This document shows, piece after piece, positions 16,186 through 24,231 of a stretch of 36,340 bases of DNA (within the stretch, counting starts at the first letter, position 1; each line of letters begins with the position of its first letter). Location: positions 1-36,340 of the forward strand of contig JAFYCU010000252.1 in NCBI GenBank assembly GCA_017545095.1. The letters are read 5' to 3'. Origin of the DNA: Muribaculaceae bacterium (lineage in GTDB: Bacteria > Bacteroidota > Bacteroidia > Bacteroidales > Muribaculaceae). The translations under genes and the position numbers were made by a program. The notes under the pieces were generated by a model. It saw only the letters and a list, made by a program, of their open reading frames with translations. It was not told the DNA's origin and searched no databases.

Positions 16186-16230
16186 GGGGTGCGATGGGGT
16201 TAGATGGGGTTAGATGGGGACAGATGGGGG
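16186..16230 (+). repeat. 10-nt tandem G-run array, potential G-quadruplex
   Basis: Five runs of G (at least four each) start at 16186, 16196, 16206, 16216 and 16226, exactly 10 bases apart, with ATGGGGTTAG-type units. Four or more G4 runs with 6-nt loops can fold into a G-quadruplex. The G-rich strand is plus, the template strand for the operon, in the gap between batC and batD. Confidence 0.8.
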
Positions 16231-16233
16231 AAA

Positions 16234-17079
16234 TCACCACTTGCGGTTGGTTCTTGCTCGCTCGCCCCGGCGTTGCTGAGCTTTCTGGGCATTGATGCGC
16301 TGCTGTGTGGCTCGCTCCTGATCTTGCATGGCCTTGAGCACCTGCTCGGCATTCTGCTGACTCATACCATTTTGCTGCTTGGGTTGGCCTTGCGACTGTT
16401 GCTGGTCCTGCTTGTCCTGATTCTGCTGGTTCTGCTTGTCCTGATTCTGTTTGTCTTGGTCTTGCTTGTCCTGGTCTTTATGCTGCTGGTCCTTGTTCTG
16501 GTCCTTGTTCTGGTTCTTGTCTTGCTTATCTTGGTCTTTGTTTTGATCTTGGTTCTTATTTTGATTCTTGTTCTGATCCTGCTGCTGCTTTTTGAGTTGC
16601 GCCAACCGCAGGTTGTCGCGTGCGTGGTCGTCGTTGGGATTGCAACGCAGGGCATTCTTGTAATGCTCGATGGCCTGTGCCCATTGCTGCTGGGCATAGG
16701 CGATGTTGCCCAGGTCATACGATGCTTTTCCGCGCAAATCGCGATTTGGGCAGTTCTTCGCCAAATTCTCGAAAATGGCCTGTGCTTCGCTCATGGGGTT
16801 GTCGTGGCTGTCTTGCGATGCGGTGGCATTGCCTTGCCGCATGAGCGCTGTGGCCAGATTGAACTGCGCTATGGCCGACGACGGAGCCACCTGCAAAGCC
16901 TTGCGATACTCCACCTCGGCCTCGGCATAGCGTTTGGCCTTGTAGAGCTTGTTACCACTGCGAATGTGGTTGCGTTCCTTTTTCACCGTGGGCAATTCCT
17001 CGCCGGTGTTGCCAGCCAGCATCGTGCCCGTGCCGATGCTCAGCAGCAAGGTGATGAGCAATATTCTGAGTTTAAGCAT
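16234..17079 (-). CDS. batC: BatC: TPR protein with Gln/Asn/Lys/Asp-rich tail
   Basis: 281 residues. A signal peptide (MLKLRILLITLLLSIG) is followed by TPR units from about 38 to 155 (GNKLYKAKRYAEAEVEYRKAL; ASYDLGNIAYAQQQWAQAIEHY). Residues about 164-238 are a low-complexity segment made almost only of Gln, Asn, Lys and Asp. The C-terminus is a basic helix (QRINAQKAQQRRGERARTNRKW). TPRs plus such a tail are usual for BatC, but a 75-residue tract is long and prion-like in composition. The ATG at 17077-17079 overlaps batB by 8 bases; a longer open frame upstream is batB in another frame. Confidence 0.88.
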   Translation of the reverse strand: MLKLRILLITLLLSIGTGTMLAGNTGEELPTVKKERNHIRSGNKLYKAKRYAEAEVEYRKALQVAPSSAIAQFNLATALMRQGNATASQDSHDNPMSEAQAIFENLAKNCPNRDLRGKASYDLGNIAYAQQQWAQAIEHYKNALRCNPNDDHARDNLRLAQLKKQQQDQNKNQNKNQDQNKDQDKQDKNQNKDQNKDQQHKDQDKQDQDKQNQDKQNQQNQDKQDQQQSQGQPKQQNGMSQQNAEQVLKAMQDQERATQQRINAQKAQQRRGERARTNRKW

Positions 17080-18115
17080 TTTCGTTGTTCTTGGTAAAGA
17101 AGTTGAACTTTTCAAGCCACGGGTTCTTGCGCTCGAGCAGCAAGATAACAGCAAGCAGCACGAACAATGCCATCCACGCAAAGACGGGGAACTGCTCGTC
17201 GTGTTGCGAATAAGACACGGTAGCCAGGTCGGTTTTGGCGAGCTTGTCGAGCGCGTCGTTGAGCGTTTCCACTGCATCGTTGGCCCCACCGTTGACGTAT
17301 ATGCCCTCACCGGCATCGGCAATTTGCTGAGCCATCTTCTCATTCAGATAGGTGGTGACGGGTTGCCCGCTGTCATCGGTAAGATACCCGCCATCGGGCA
17401 TGGGAATAGGGGCGCCATGGTCGCTTCCCACACCCACCACGTTGACCTGAATGCCATTCTTGTGTGCCTGCCGGGCTGCTCCCACGGCATCGTCCTCGAA
17501 ATTCTCGCCATCGGTGATGACGATGATGGTTTTCTGCGCCCTTTTGCTCTGCGAAAACGCCTCGGCTGCCATAGCTATGGCGGCCCCGATGGCCGTGCCC
17601 TGGGTGGGCACCATGGTGGTGTTGATGCCACCGAGGAACAGTTTGGCCGAACTGGCATCGCCGGTCATGGGCATCTGCATATAGGCATTACCTGCAAACA
17701 CCACAAGGCCCACCTTGTCGCCATGCGATCGGGCAATGATTTTCTCAAGAATCATCTTGGCTCGTTGCAGTCGCGACACATCCTGGGGGTTATCGGTGGC
17801 ACTGGCGTTCATGGAATTGGACACATCCACGGCCACCATCATCTCAATGCCGTGTATGGTGGTTGACGTGGGAGCCGCACCGGCGCGAGGCCGAGCAAGA
17901 ATCACGATTACCAGCGCCAAAAGGAGCAACTCCAGCGACAGACGCACCCAGGGCTTATAGGGCGACACGTCGGGCATGAGTTCCTGCACCACATGTGGCT
18001 GTCCGAAACGCCGCAGCTGGCGCAGCCTTGCACGTCGCGACCACCAGAACAGGGCCACAATTGCCGGCAGCAACAGCAGCAGATAGAGATATTGTGGATT
18101 GGCAAAACCGAACAT
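17072..18115 (-). CDS. batB: BatB: VWA-domain membrane protein
   Basis: 347 residues. Two N-terminal membrane helices (about 8-24, 60-73) precede a von Willebrand factor A domain with a full MIDAS motif (AVDVSNSMN, Asp97-x-Ser-x-Ser101). Further MIDAS elements are PTQGTAIGAAI and VITDGENFEDD. A C-terminal helix (WMALFVLLAVILLL) follows. The domain faces the periplasm in current models of Bat proteins. The gene overlaps batC and is separated from batA by a 212-bp repeat block, although the other operon junctions are tight. Confidence 0.92.
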   Translation of the reverse strand: MFGFANPQYLYLLLLLPAIVALFWWSRRARLRQLRRFGQPHVVQELMPDVSPYKPWVRLSLELLLLALVIVILARPRAGAAPTSTTIHGIEMMVAVDVSNSMNASATDNPQDVSRLQRAKMILEKIIARSHGDKVGLVVFAGNAYMQMPMTGDASSAKLFLGGINTTMVPTQGTAIGAAIAMAAEAFSQSKRAQKTIIVITDGENFEDDAVGAARQAHKNGIQVNVVGVGSDHGAPIPMPDGGYLTDDSGQPVTTYLNEKMAQQIADAGEGIYVNGGANDAVETLNDALDKLAKTDLATVSYSQHDEQFPVFAWMALFVLLAVILLLERKNPWLEKFNFFTKNNENA

Positions 18116-18327
18116 TGTTAGTTTATCAGTTTTCAGTTATCAGTTTGACTGTTGGGGCTAACGCGAAATAGGGGTTCTAAGGCCTCTAAGTGGAGCGCAA
18201 ACAATTCATAGTTATTGCAATGCGACACATCGAGCGTTAGAATCTTATCTCTTGGCAAGCCCCTCCTAAGGAAGGGTTTGGGGAGGCATGAGGCTTGGCT
18301 CTCAGTTCTCAGTTCTCAGTTTTCGTC
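18116..18327. repeat. Repeat block between batA and batB
   Basis: No gene is present. In order it holds CAGTTTT/CAGTTAT words (18121-18146), a TTCATAGTTATTGCAATGCG word, a GCCCCTCCTAAGGAAGGG hairpin-type word with GGGGAGG (18259-18286), and a CTCAGTT heptamer triplet (18300-18322). All have relatives elsewhere in the window, so the block looks like accumulated dispersed repeats inside an operon. Confidence 0.75.
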
Positions 18328-19320
18328 CTACGGCACATGGCGCAAGAGGGTGTAACGCATGAGAATAGCGATTAACACACAAGCGAGCAGTGCAAGTGCC
18401 CAAGGCATATAGTTGTCCTCGGTGTGGCTGAACCGTTGCACATCGAGGTGAGTTTTCTCGAGGGTGTCGATTTCACCAAAGATGCTTGCGAGCACACTCT
18501 TGCTCGTGGCTCGGAAGTATTTTCCCCCCGTTGCAGCGGCAATTTTCCGCAATGTGGCCTCATCAATCACCACCGGCATGGTCTGATACTGGATGTTGCC
18601 GGCAAAGTCGATAGCCACGGGATAGGGAGCGTTTCCATTGCTGCCCACACCGATGGTGTAGATTTTGATACCATATTTTTTGGCGATTTCGGCCGCCGTA
18701 AATGGTGCCACCACGCCAGTGTTGTTGGACCCATCGGTGAGGAGGATGATACTCTTCGACACCGCCTTACCATCTTTGATGCGGTTGATTGCCGTAGCAA
18801 TGCCGTCGCCAATGGCTGTGCCGTCCTCGAGCAGACGTGTGTCCACCTCGTGGATGGCGTTGACCAGCATGGCATTGTCCATAGTCATGGGCACCATGGT
18901 GTAGCTTTCGCCGGCAAACAGCACCAGACCGATATTATCGTGGTCGCGGCCGTTGACAAAACGCGTAGCCACGTCCTTAGCTGCTTCGAGGCGGTTGGGA
19001 CGGAAATCCTTGGCAAGCATACTCGTAGAAACGTCCAACGCCAACACGATGTCGGTTCCCTCCACATCGCTGGTAGCCCAGCTGTCGTGGGTTTGTGGCC
19101 GGCACAAGATGATGATCAAACAAGCCAGACCAGCGAGCTGCAACACGAAGAGCAAGTGCTTGAGCCACACGCGCCAGCTGGTGGGCAAGGCATCGAATGC
19201 CTCGGTGGTCGAGAGCTGCATGGTGGGTTCGTTGCGCCGCCAGCTCCACACATACCAAGCGATGAGCGGCACAAAAAGCAGGAAGAGCCAGAGCAACCCC
19301 GGATGCGCCATCTGCATCAT
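18328..19320 (-). CDS. batA: BatA: VWA-domain membrane protein
   Basis: 330 residues, paralogous in layout to BatB. Two N-terminal membrane helices surround a short basic loop. The VWA domain has MIDAS residues ALDVSTSM (Asp96, Ser98, Ser100), EDGTAIGDGIA and LLTDGSNNTG. A C-terminal helix ends the protein. The start ATG overlaps the TGA of the preceding gene (ATGA at 19317-19320), so translation is probably coupled. Bat proteins are associated with aerotolerance in Bacteroides; the molecular function is not settled. Confidence 0.93.
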   Translation of the reverse strand: MMQMAHPGLLWLFLLFVPLIAWYVWSWRRNEPTMQLSTTEAFDALPTSWRVWLKHLLFVLQLAGLACLIIILCRPQTHDSWATSDVEGTDIVLALDVSTSMLAKDFRPNRLEAAKDVATRFVNGRDHDNIGLVLFAGESYTMVPMTMDNAMLVNAIHEVDTRLLEDGTAIGDGIATAINRIKDGKAVSKSIILLTDGSNNTGVVAPFTAAEIAKKYGIKIYTIGVGSNGNAPYPVAIDFAGNIQYQTMPVVIDEATLRKIAAATGGKYFRATSKSVLASIFGEIDTLEKTHLDVQRFSHTEDNYMPWALALLACVLIAILMRYTLLRHVP

Positions 19321-20276
19321 GGCTGCACCTCCTTTCCTTGGCCATCGGGCTGTGCGACCACTGGCTTGGTGGCCTCGACAAACTGCACAGCGCGCTGATA
19401 GGCCATCTCGTTGTCGTCGGCCAACGGTCGAGCACCGGCAAACTTCACGAAATCGGCAATCTCTAGTATCATGCTCAGTTGTTCGTTCACGGCGCGGGTC
19501 TCATCGTTTTGCTTTAGGGTGGCAATGATTTGGCTCGAGGTCATCTCCACGGCGTTGACGTGGAAGCGACGGTCGATATACACGCGCAGGATGTCGGTAA
19601 GTCCGGTGAAATACTCCTTTTCCTGCCCATTCTGCCACAACTGTCGTTGCTTGAGGTTCTGCAGGTTGAGCATAGCCTCGTCGTAGGGCGGCAATCGCTT
19701 GCGTTCGGGCTTGAGCGGGTTGAGCCCTTTCTTATACCACCGATGATAATAATACAACGCCCCCGTCACCAGAGCAATCAGCAACAGCCATACCCACCAC
19801 CAATCAGTGATGAAGTCGGGCACCCAGTCAAACAACTTAAAAGGCACGTCCTCGACGGGTTTCAGGTCGTGAATGTCCTGAAGCGAGTCCACCTTGACAG
19901 GCATCACCTTGAGTGTGAGCTGCTTGGAACGGAAAGTGTCGCAGTCGACCACATAGGCGATGGGCGCGATGACATACATTCCCGAGTCGAAAGCCTGCAA
20001 GATGATATCGCGGTTGATTTGCACGCGGTTGTTGCCCAGGTCGGTGGTGTCGGCCTTGGGTCGGTCGGCTATCTCGACCATGGCATTGAGCGTGTCGAGC
20101 TGGTCGATGGGGAACATGCCGCGCACGCCCTTGTCCTGCACCACCTCGATGTGCAGTGCGGTGGTTTTGCCCATGAGCAGGTTCACCGAGTCGAGCTTAG
20201 CGGTTATGGTGACCGGAGCAGCCTGGGCAGCGACCAGCGCGACCAAGGCAAGCAATATCATTGACAATCGTTTCAT
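19317..20276 (-). CDS. Bat-operon single-pass membrane protein
   Basis: 319 residues. A signal peptide (MKRLSMILLALVALVAAQAA) precedes a beta-rich periplasmic part to about 150, then one helix (WWWVWLLLIALVTGALYYYH, about 159-178). A helical cytoplasmic domain (EYFTGLTDILRVYIDRRF) resembles the BatD C-terminal domain. Such a protein regularly sits between the DUF58 gene and batA in Bacteroidetes; I do not know an agreed name. The ATG at 20274-20276 gives the best signal peptide; another ATG is five codons upstream. The 60-base gap to DUF58 holds a CTAGATGTCCTAGACAGTCTAG-like short repeat (20301-20322). Confidence 0.82.
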   Translation of the reverse strand: MKRLSMILLALVALVAAQAAPVTITAKLDSVNLLMGKTTALHIEVVQDKGVRGMFPIDQLDTLNAMVEIADRPKADTTDLGNNRVQINRDIILQAFDSGMYVIAPIAYVVDCDTFRSKQLTLKVMPVKVDSLQDIHDLKPVEDVPFKLFDWVPDFITDWWWVWLLLIALVTGALYYYHRWYKKGLNPLKPERKRLPPYDEAMLNLQNLKQRQLWQNGQEKEYFTGLTDILRVYIDRRFHVNAVEMTSSQIIATLKQNDETRAVNEQLSMILEIADFVKFAGARPLADDNEMAYQRAVQFVEATKPVVAQPDGQGKEVQP

Positions 20277-20336
20277 TTTTGTAATAGCCATTCTGGTTAT
20301 TCTAGATGTCCTAGACAGTCTAGTTGTTACAGGCAT

Positions 20337-21206
20337 TCATCCTCGTTGGTTAAATAGTGCCATGAGCGCCTTGGCATAGTCCTCGTCGGTGGCGATGCTC
20401 ACCATGTCCACCTTGCAGCGTTGCATGGTTTGTGTGATGCGTTGTTGGTGCTCATACCACCACCTGTCGTAGGCTTGCCGCACGCGTCGGCTGCTGGTGT
20501 CAATCCAGCGTTCGGTGCCGCGCTCGGCGTCGCGCACGCGCATCAGCCCCACATTGGGAAGCTGCGCCTCGCGCTTGTCGTAGACCTGCAACGCGATTAG
20601 GTCGTGCTTGTGGTTGGCTATCGACATGGCTTTCTCGTAGTCGTGGGCATCGATGAAGTCACTCACCAGAAATGTGGTGCACCGCTTCTTCAAGGCACTG
20701 GTCATGTATTCGAGCACATGGTTGATGTCGGTGCCAGTGCCGGTGGGCTTGAAGTCGAGCAATTCGCGAATCACGAGCAGGATGTGCTTTCGGCCCTTTT
20801 GCGGCGGAATGAAGCGCTCTACTTTGTCGCTGAAAAACACCACCCCCACCTTGTCGTTGTTTTCGATGGCCGAGAAAGCCAGTGTGGCCGCCACCTGCGC
20901 CATCATCTCGCGCTTCACATCGCCCACAGCACCGAAGTCCTTGCTGGCACTCACATCCACCAAGAGCATCACGGTGAGTTCGCGTTCCTCTTCATAGACC
21001 TTGACGTAGGGCCGCCCGTAGCGTGCCGTGACGTTCCAATCAATGTCGCGCACATCGTCGCCATACTGGTACTCGCGCACCTCGCTAAAGGTCATGCCAC
21101 GACCCTTGAAAGCCGAGTGGTACTCGCCTGCAAAAATGTTCTGCGACAGACCCTTGGCCTTGATTTCGATTCGGCGTACTTTCTTGAACAGTTCGTTGCG
21201 TTCCAT
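20337..21206 (-). CDS. DUF58 domain protein (MoxR-associated)
   Basis: 289 residues, cytoplasmic. The DUF58 hallmark is seen at GRGMTFSEVREYQYGDDVRDIDWN with TARYGRPYVK. A VWA-like core with a degenerate metal site follows (LLVDVSASKDFG). Proteins of this family are encoded directly after MoxR ATPases and are thought to work with them on VWA partners. It follows moxR after 68 bases containing GGGGTGCA-type words and precedes the Bat membrane proteins. Confidence 0.93.
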   Translation of the reverse strand: MERNELFKKVRRIEIKAKGLSQNIFAGEYHSAFKGRGMTFSEVREYQYGDDVRDIDWNVTARYGRPYVKVYEEERELTVMLLVDVSASKDFGAVGDVKREMMAQVAATLAFSAIENNDKVGVVFFSDKVERFIPPQKGRKHILLVIRELLDFKPTGTGTDINHVLEYMTSALKKRCTTFLVSDFIDAHDYEKAMSIANHKHDLIALQVYDKREAQLPNVGLMRVRDAERGTERWIDTSSRRVRQAYDRWWYEHQQRITQTMQRCKVDMVSIATDEDYAKALMALFNQRG

Positions 21207-21274
21207 TTTCTAATGATAGGGTGCAATGGGGTGCAGCAATAGGGAACGAAGGGGTGGGATGATGGAATAATTCC

Positions 21275-22269
21275 TTAGGGCACTGCGATTTTGTCAAGGA
21301 TTGAGCTGATGATTTCGTCGGCGGTGATGTTGTTGGCCTCGGCCTCGTAGCTCAGGCCCATGCGGTGGCGCATCACATCGTGGCACACGGCACGCACGTC
21401 CTCGGGAATCACATATCCGCGTCCGCGCAAGAAGGCGTAGGCACGCGAGGCCAGAGCCATGTTGATGCTTGCACGAGGCGAAGAACCAAAGGCAATCATG
21501 TTCTTGAGGTCGTTCAGTCCGAAGTCGCCCGGAAAACGGGTGGCAAACACGATGTCGACGATGTAACGCTCGATTTTCTCGTCGATGTAGATTTGCTGCA
21601 CGATGCGCCGTGTGTCGCTGATGTCGGCAGGTGTCACCATCGGTTTCACCTCGCTGCGCTCCGGGGCAATGTTCATGCGGATAATCTGCGCCTCCTCGGC
21701 CTTGCTGGGGTAACCAATCACCACCTTCATCAGGAAGCGGTCCACCTGTGCCTCGGGCAGCGGGTAGGTGCCTTCCTGCTCGATGGGATTCTGCGTGGCC
21801 AGCACCAGGAAGGGGTCGTCGAGGGCAAACGTCTGTTCGCCGATGGTGACCTGCCGTTCCTGCATGGCCTCGAGCAAGGCGCTCTGCACCTTGGCCGGCG
21901 CACGGTTGATTTCGTCGGCAAGCACGAAGTTGGCAAACACCGGGCCTTTCTTCACCTCGAAGCGTTCCTTCTGCATACTGTAGACCATGGTGCCAATCAC
22001 ATCGGCCGGGAGCAGGTCGGGGGTGAACTGGATGCGGCTGAACCGCGCATCGATGAGCGAGGCGAGCGTCTTGATGGCTAATGTCTTGGCCAAGCCAGGC
22101 ACGCCCTCGAGCAGGATGTGCCCATTGGCCAGCAAAGCGATGAGCAACGAATCGACCAGATGCTTTTGTCCAACGATGTCTGATCCATGCCCTGCTTAAT
22201 CATGTTCACGAAATTGCTGCGACTGGCAATCAAGTCGTTCAACTCACGGATATTTACTGTTTCACTCAT
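21275..22269 (-). pseudogene. moxR: MoxR-family AAA+ ATPase, interrupted by a -1 frameshift
   Basis: First gene of the Bat operon. The downstream frame (from 22147) has Walker A GVPGLAKT, Walker B FVLADEINRAP, sensor-1 ATQNP and the MoxR-type lid. The N-terminal part (MSETVNIRELNDLIASRS, NMIKQGMDQT) lies in another frame starting at 22269. At 22178 one base is missing: restoring it would give a reading of GMDQT-IVGQKHLVDSLLIALL, the normal MoxR sequence. As read, the gene makes only a truncated peptide, or an N-terminally shortened ATPase from an internal start. Because the rest is perfectly conserved, a sequencing or assembly error is as likely as a recent mutation. MoxR ATPases act as chaperones for VWA and DUF58 partners. 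Confidence 0.88.
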
Positions 22270-22302
22270 TATAGTAATGTATAATCTGATAGCAAAATCA
22301 AT

Positions 22303-22333
22303 CACCACCGCCCCCTAAGGGGCAATGGTGGTG
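22303..22333 (-). promoter_or_regulatory. Hairpin at the start of the Bat operon mRNA
   Basis: CACCACC (22303-22309) pairs with GGTGGTG (22327-22333). An inner 5-bp GC stem closes a 4-nt loop, with a 3-base bulge. It lies directly after the -7 box, so it would be at the 5' end of the transcript. It could stabilise the mRNA or affect early elongation; no function is shown. Confidence 0.55.
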
Positions 22334-22365
22334 CAAAATTAGACTTTTAGCCACACACACACCAA
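22334..22365 (-). promoter_or_regulatory. Promoter of the Bat operon
   Basis: Minus-strand TAATTTTG (22334-22341) matches TAnnTTTG, with TTG at 22363-22365, about 21 bases upstream. The leader to the moxR ATG is about 60 bases. Confidence 0.72.
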
Positions 22366-22442
22366 GAAATTGGAGTTAAATAAACGAATTTAAAGTTACG
22401 ATTGTTAAAGAGGTGTGTGACGGAGGGTTTTAGCTATCAGAA

Positions 22443-23999
22443 TTATCTGTGCCTTGGATTGCGCGGCAGTGGTTGCGCATCGGTCCGGTGCATGAAATAG
22501 TAGAGCCGCACGAGTCCGCTGTCGTAGCCCAGGGCGAGCGCTGTTCCGACCTCGCTGGTGAAGATGCCATCGCCCTCGAACACAAAGCCGCGTGTTCCCA
22601 ATGCCGCCGAGAGTTTGTCGACAATCTCCTGCTCGGTTTTGAGGCCGCAGTGACTCACATTGAGCGTGATGGTGGTGGCAATCACACGTGCTCCGTAGTT
22701 AAACTCGGCTGGTGCACCGGCAGTGGGCGACGATGCCACATAATCGCTGAACAGATACTGGATGGCAAATGGTCCCTGCTGGGTGTAGAGTCCGTTTTGC
22801 CCGCGATAGTTGTCGGGCGAGCCGTTGAGTGCGCTGCTCATGTCCATGAGTGTGGTGGCGGGGGTGGTGCCGCAGCAGCGGTCGGGGCCAATGAGCAGCA
22901 GCATCGATGCGGCAGCCAGCGAGGTGTCGAGGAAGCCGCGTTGCGCCAGCGTGACCTCGAGGCTGCCATGCATGTGGGCAAAACGCGCCTCGCCCACGGG
23001 AGCACCATTGCGGTCGACGAGCTGGCAGACACTGTCGGAAATAGCCACGTAACGGTCGGCAGTGACATCGGCCAGGCGGGTCCACTTGGCGGGGATGAGT
23101 GTGCGGTTGTCGCTATCGACCAGCCCCATCTTGCCGTCCTTGACCACGAGGAACAAGCCCGCCGAGGTGCGGCTGTAGTCCTGATAACCGGCCTTGTCCA
23201 CAGCCTGATGGTTGTCGTTGGGGTTGGGCACCTCATGGCCATCGGCATCCAGACACACGATGGAGTCGCCCTTGACCACCGGCAGCACTCCGCTCACATA
23301 ATATGGCTGGATGATGCGGTAGTCGGCAGCATTGGCATGGTAACGCTCACGTCCCTGGTTATCGATTACCGTGAAGTTCATCACCGAGTCGCCAGGCTGT
23401 TGTGCGTCCACCACCACGGCGAGGTCGCTATGCAGAAAGGGGTTGGCATTGGAATAGCGTGCCGAAATCACCGTGTCGCCACGCTGGTCGATGTAGCCCC
23501 ACAGGCCGTCATCGGTTTGATAGGCGGCGCGGCCACGATAGAACATGGTGCACTGCGCCACATTGCTCGGCAACTCTTTCACCGGCTGGCAATGCTTGTC
23601 GATAACCGTCAGCGGCCCGCCGCGCAGGCTGGCCACGGCCACGCCATCGTCGCTGAACGGTGTGGCCGAGCCATAACTCTCGGCATTCACACGATGCGTG
23701 GGATCCGACACGTGATAGTAGTCGAAGGTGCCATTGTCGTTCATCACATAGAACATCTCGTTGACGACGGCACTGGGGGTCTCGACAAAAGCATCACGTG
23801 CGAGCACCTCACCAGCGCTGATGTCGAGGATGCTCCACTTGTCGCTGCCCACGAGCTGCACCGGCAGGTAGCGGGTGGCGAATGGATATTCGCTGTCGCC
23901 CTTACTACTGCAACTCGACAACATAAGTATTATCAATGCACAATGCATAATGCAAAATGCACAATTATTTGATTGCGGGTTGAATTTTCTAAAAGTCAT
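22443..23999 (-). CDS. Lipoprotein with WG-like repeats; heptamer array in its signal peptide
   Basis: 518 residues from the ATG at 23997-23999. The lipoprotein signal ends in a lipobox LSSC (Cys30), followed by Ser/Ser/Lys/Gly, so the protein is probably lipid-anchored. Residues about 60-350 carry degenerate WG-type units (DGLWGYIDQRGDTVISARYSNANPF; KDGKMGLVDSDNRTLIPAKW), of the kind that form beta-propeller-like surfaces. The C-terminal part (RGFLDTSLAAASMLLLIGPD onward) is unlike anything I recognise. Residues about 12-24 (NCAFCIMHCALII) are encoded by four 7-nt repeat units at 23934-23967. The longer open frame upstream runs through other repeats and is rejected. Confidence 0.75.
   Translation of the reverse strand: MTFRKFNPQSNNCAFCIMHCALIILMLSSCSSKGDSEYPFATRYLPVQLVGSDKWSILDISAGEVLARDAFVETPSAVVNEMFYVMNDNGTFDYYHVSDPTHRVNAESYGSATPFSDDGVAVASLRGGPLTVIDKHCQPVKELPSNVAQCTMFYRGRAAYQTDDGLWGYIDQRGDTVISARYSNANPFLHSDLAVVVDAQQPGDSVMNFTVIDNQGRERYHANAADYRIIQPYYVSGVLPVVKGDSIVCLDADGHEVPNPNDNHQAVDKAGYQDYSRTSAGLFLVVKDGKMGLVDSDNRTLIPAKWTRLADVTADRYVAISDSVCQLVDRNGAPVGEARFAHMHGSLEVTLAQRGFLDTSLAAASMLLLIGPDRCCGTTPATTLMDMSSALNGSPDNYRGQNGLYTQQGPFAIQYLFSDYVASSPTAGAPAEFNYGARVIATTITLNVSHCGLKTEQEIVDKLSAALGTRGFVFEGDGIFTSEVGTALALGYDSGLVRLYYFMHRTDAQPLPRNPRHR
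23934..23967. repeat. Four heptamers encoding a signal-peptide core
   Basis: Units TGCACAA, TGCATAA, TGCAAAA, TGCACAA lie between the ATG (23999) and the lipobox Cys codon of the WG-like lipoprotein gene. The family is the same as upstream of argS (7661-7691). Confidence 0.85.
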
Positions 24000-24071
24000 T
24001 TTGGAGTTTTCAGTTTTCAGGATGAGTTCGTAGCTCCTTAAATCCCCTAAAGGGGACTTTGCAAGCGGCAA

Positions 24072-24231
24072 GCTTGGTTCTTGGTTCTCGGCTGTGGCAC
24101 AGCCGCAGCATACACAACCGACAGTGGCTTGGTTCTCGGTTCTTGGTTCGGTTATCCGGCCAGCATGTGCAGGCCCTACTTGATTCGGCCATCAGCCGCA
24201 CCAGGGTGCGGCTCTACTGGTAAGCCTTTTC
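24072..24231. repeat. Intergenic repeat mosaic
   Basis: No gene is seen. TTCTTGG/TTCTCGG heptamers (24075-24091, 24128-24149) flank GGCTGTGGCACAGCC with AGCATACACAACC, a relative of 13441-13474. The region ends with the GCGGCTCTACT hairpin listed separately. Confidence 0.75.
24183..24218. repeat. GCGGCTCTACT-family hairpin, downstream of the transglutaminase gene
   Basis: ATTCGGCCATCAGCCGCACC followed by AGGGTGCGGCTCTACT, with a 9-bp stem. It is 14 bases past the transglutaminase stop codon and differs from 9721-9756 at only a few positions. Confidence 0.78.

Noticed and set aside
22449..23972. 507-codon open frame on plus, opposite the lipoprotein gene
   Set aside because: Shadow of the GC-rich minus-strand gene; no signal, domain or promoter.
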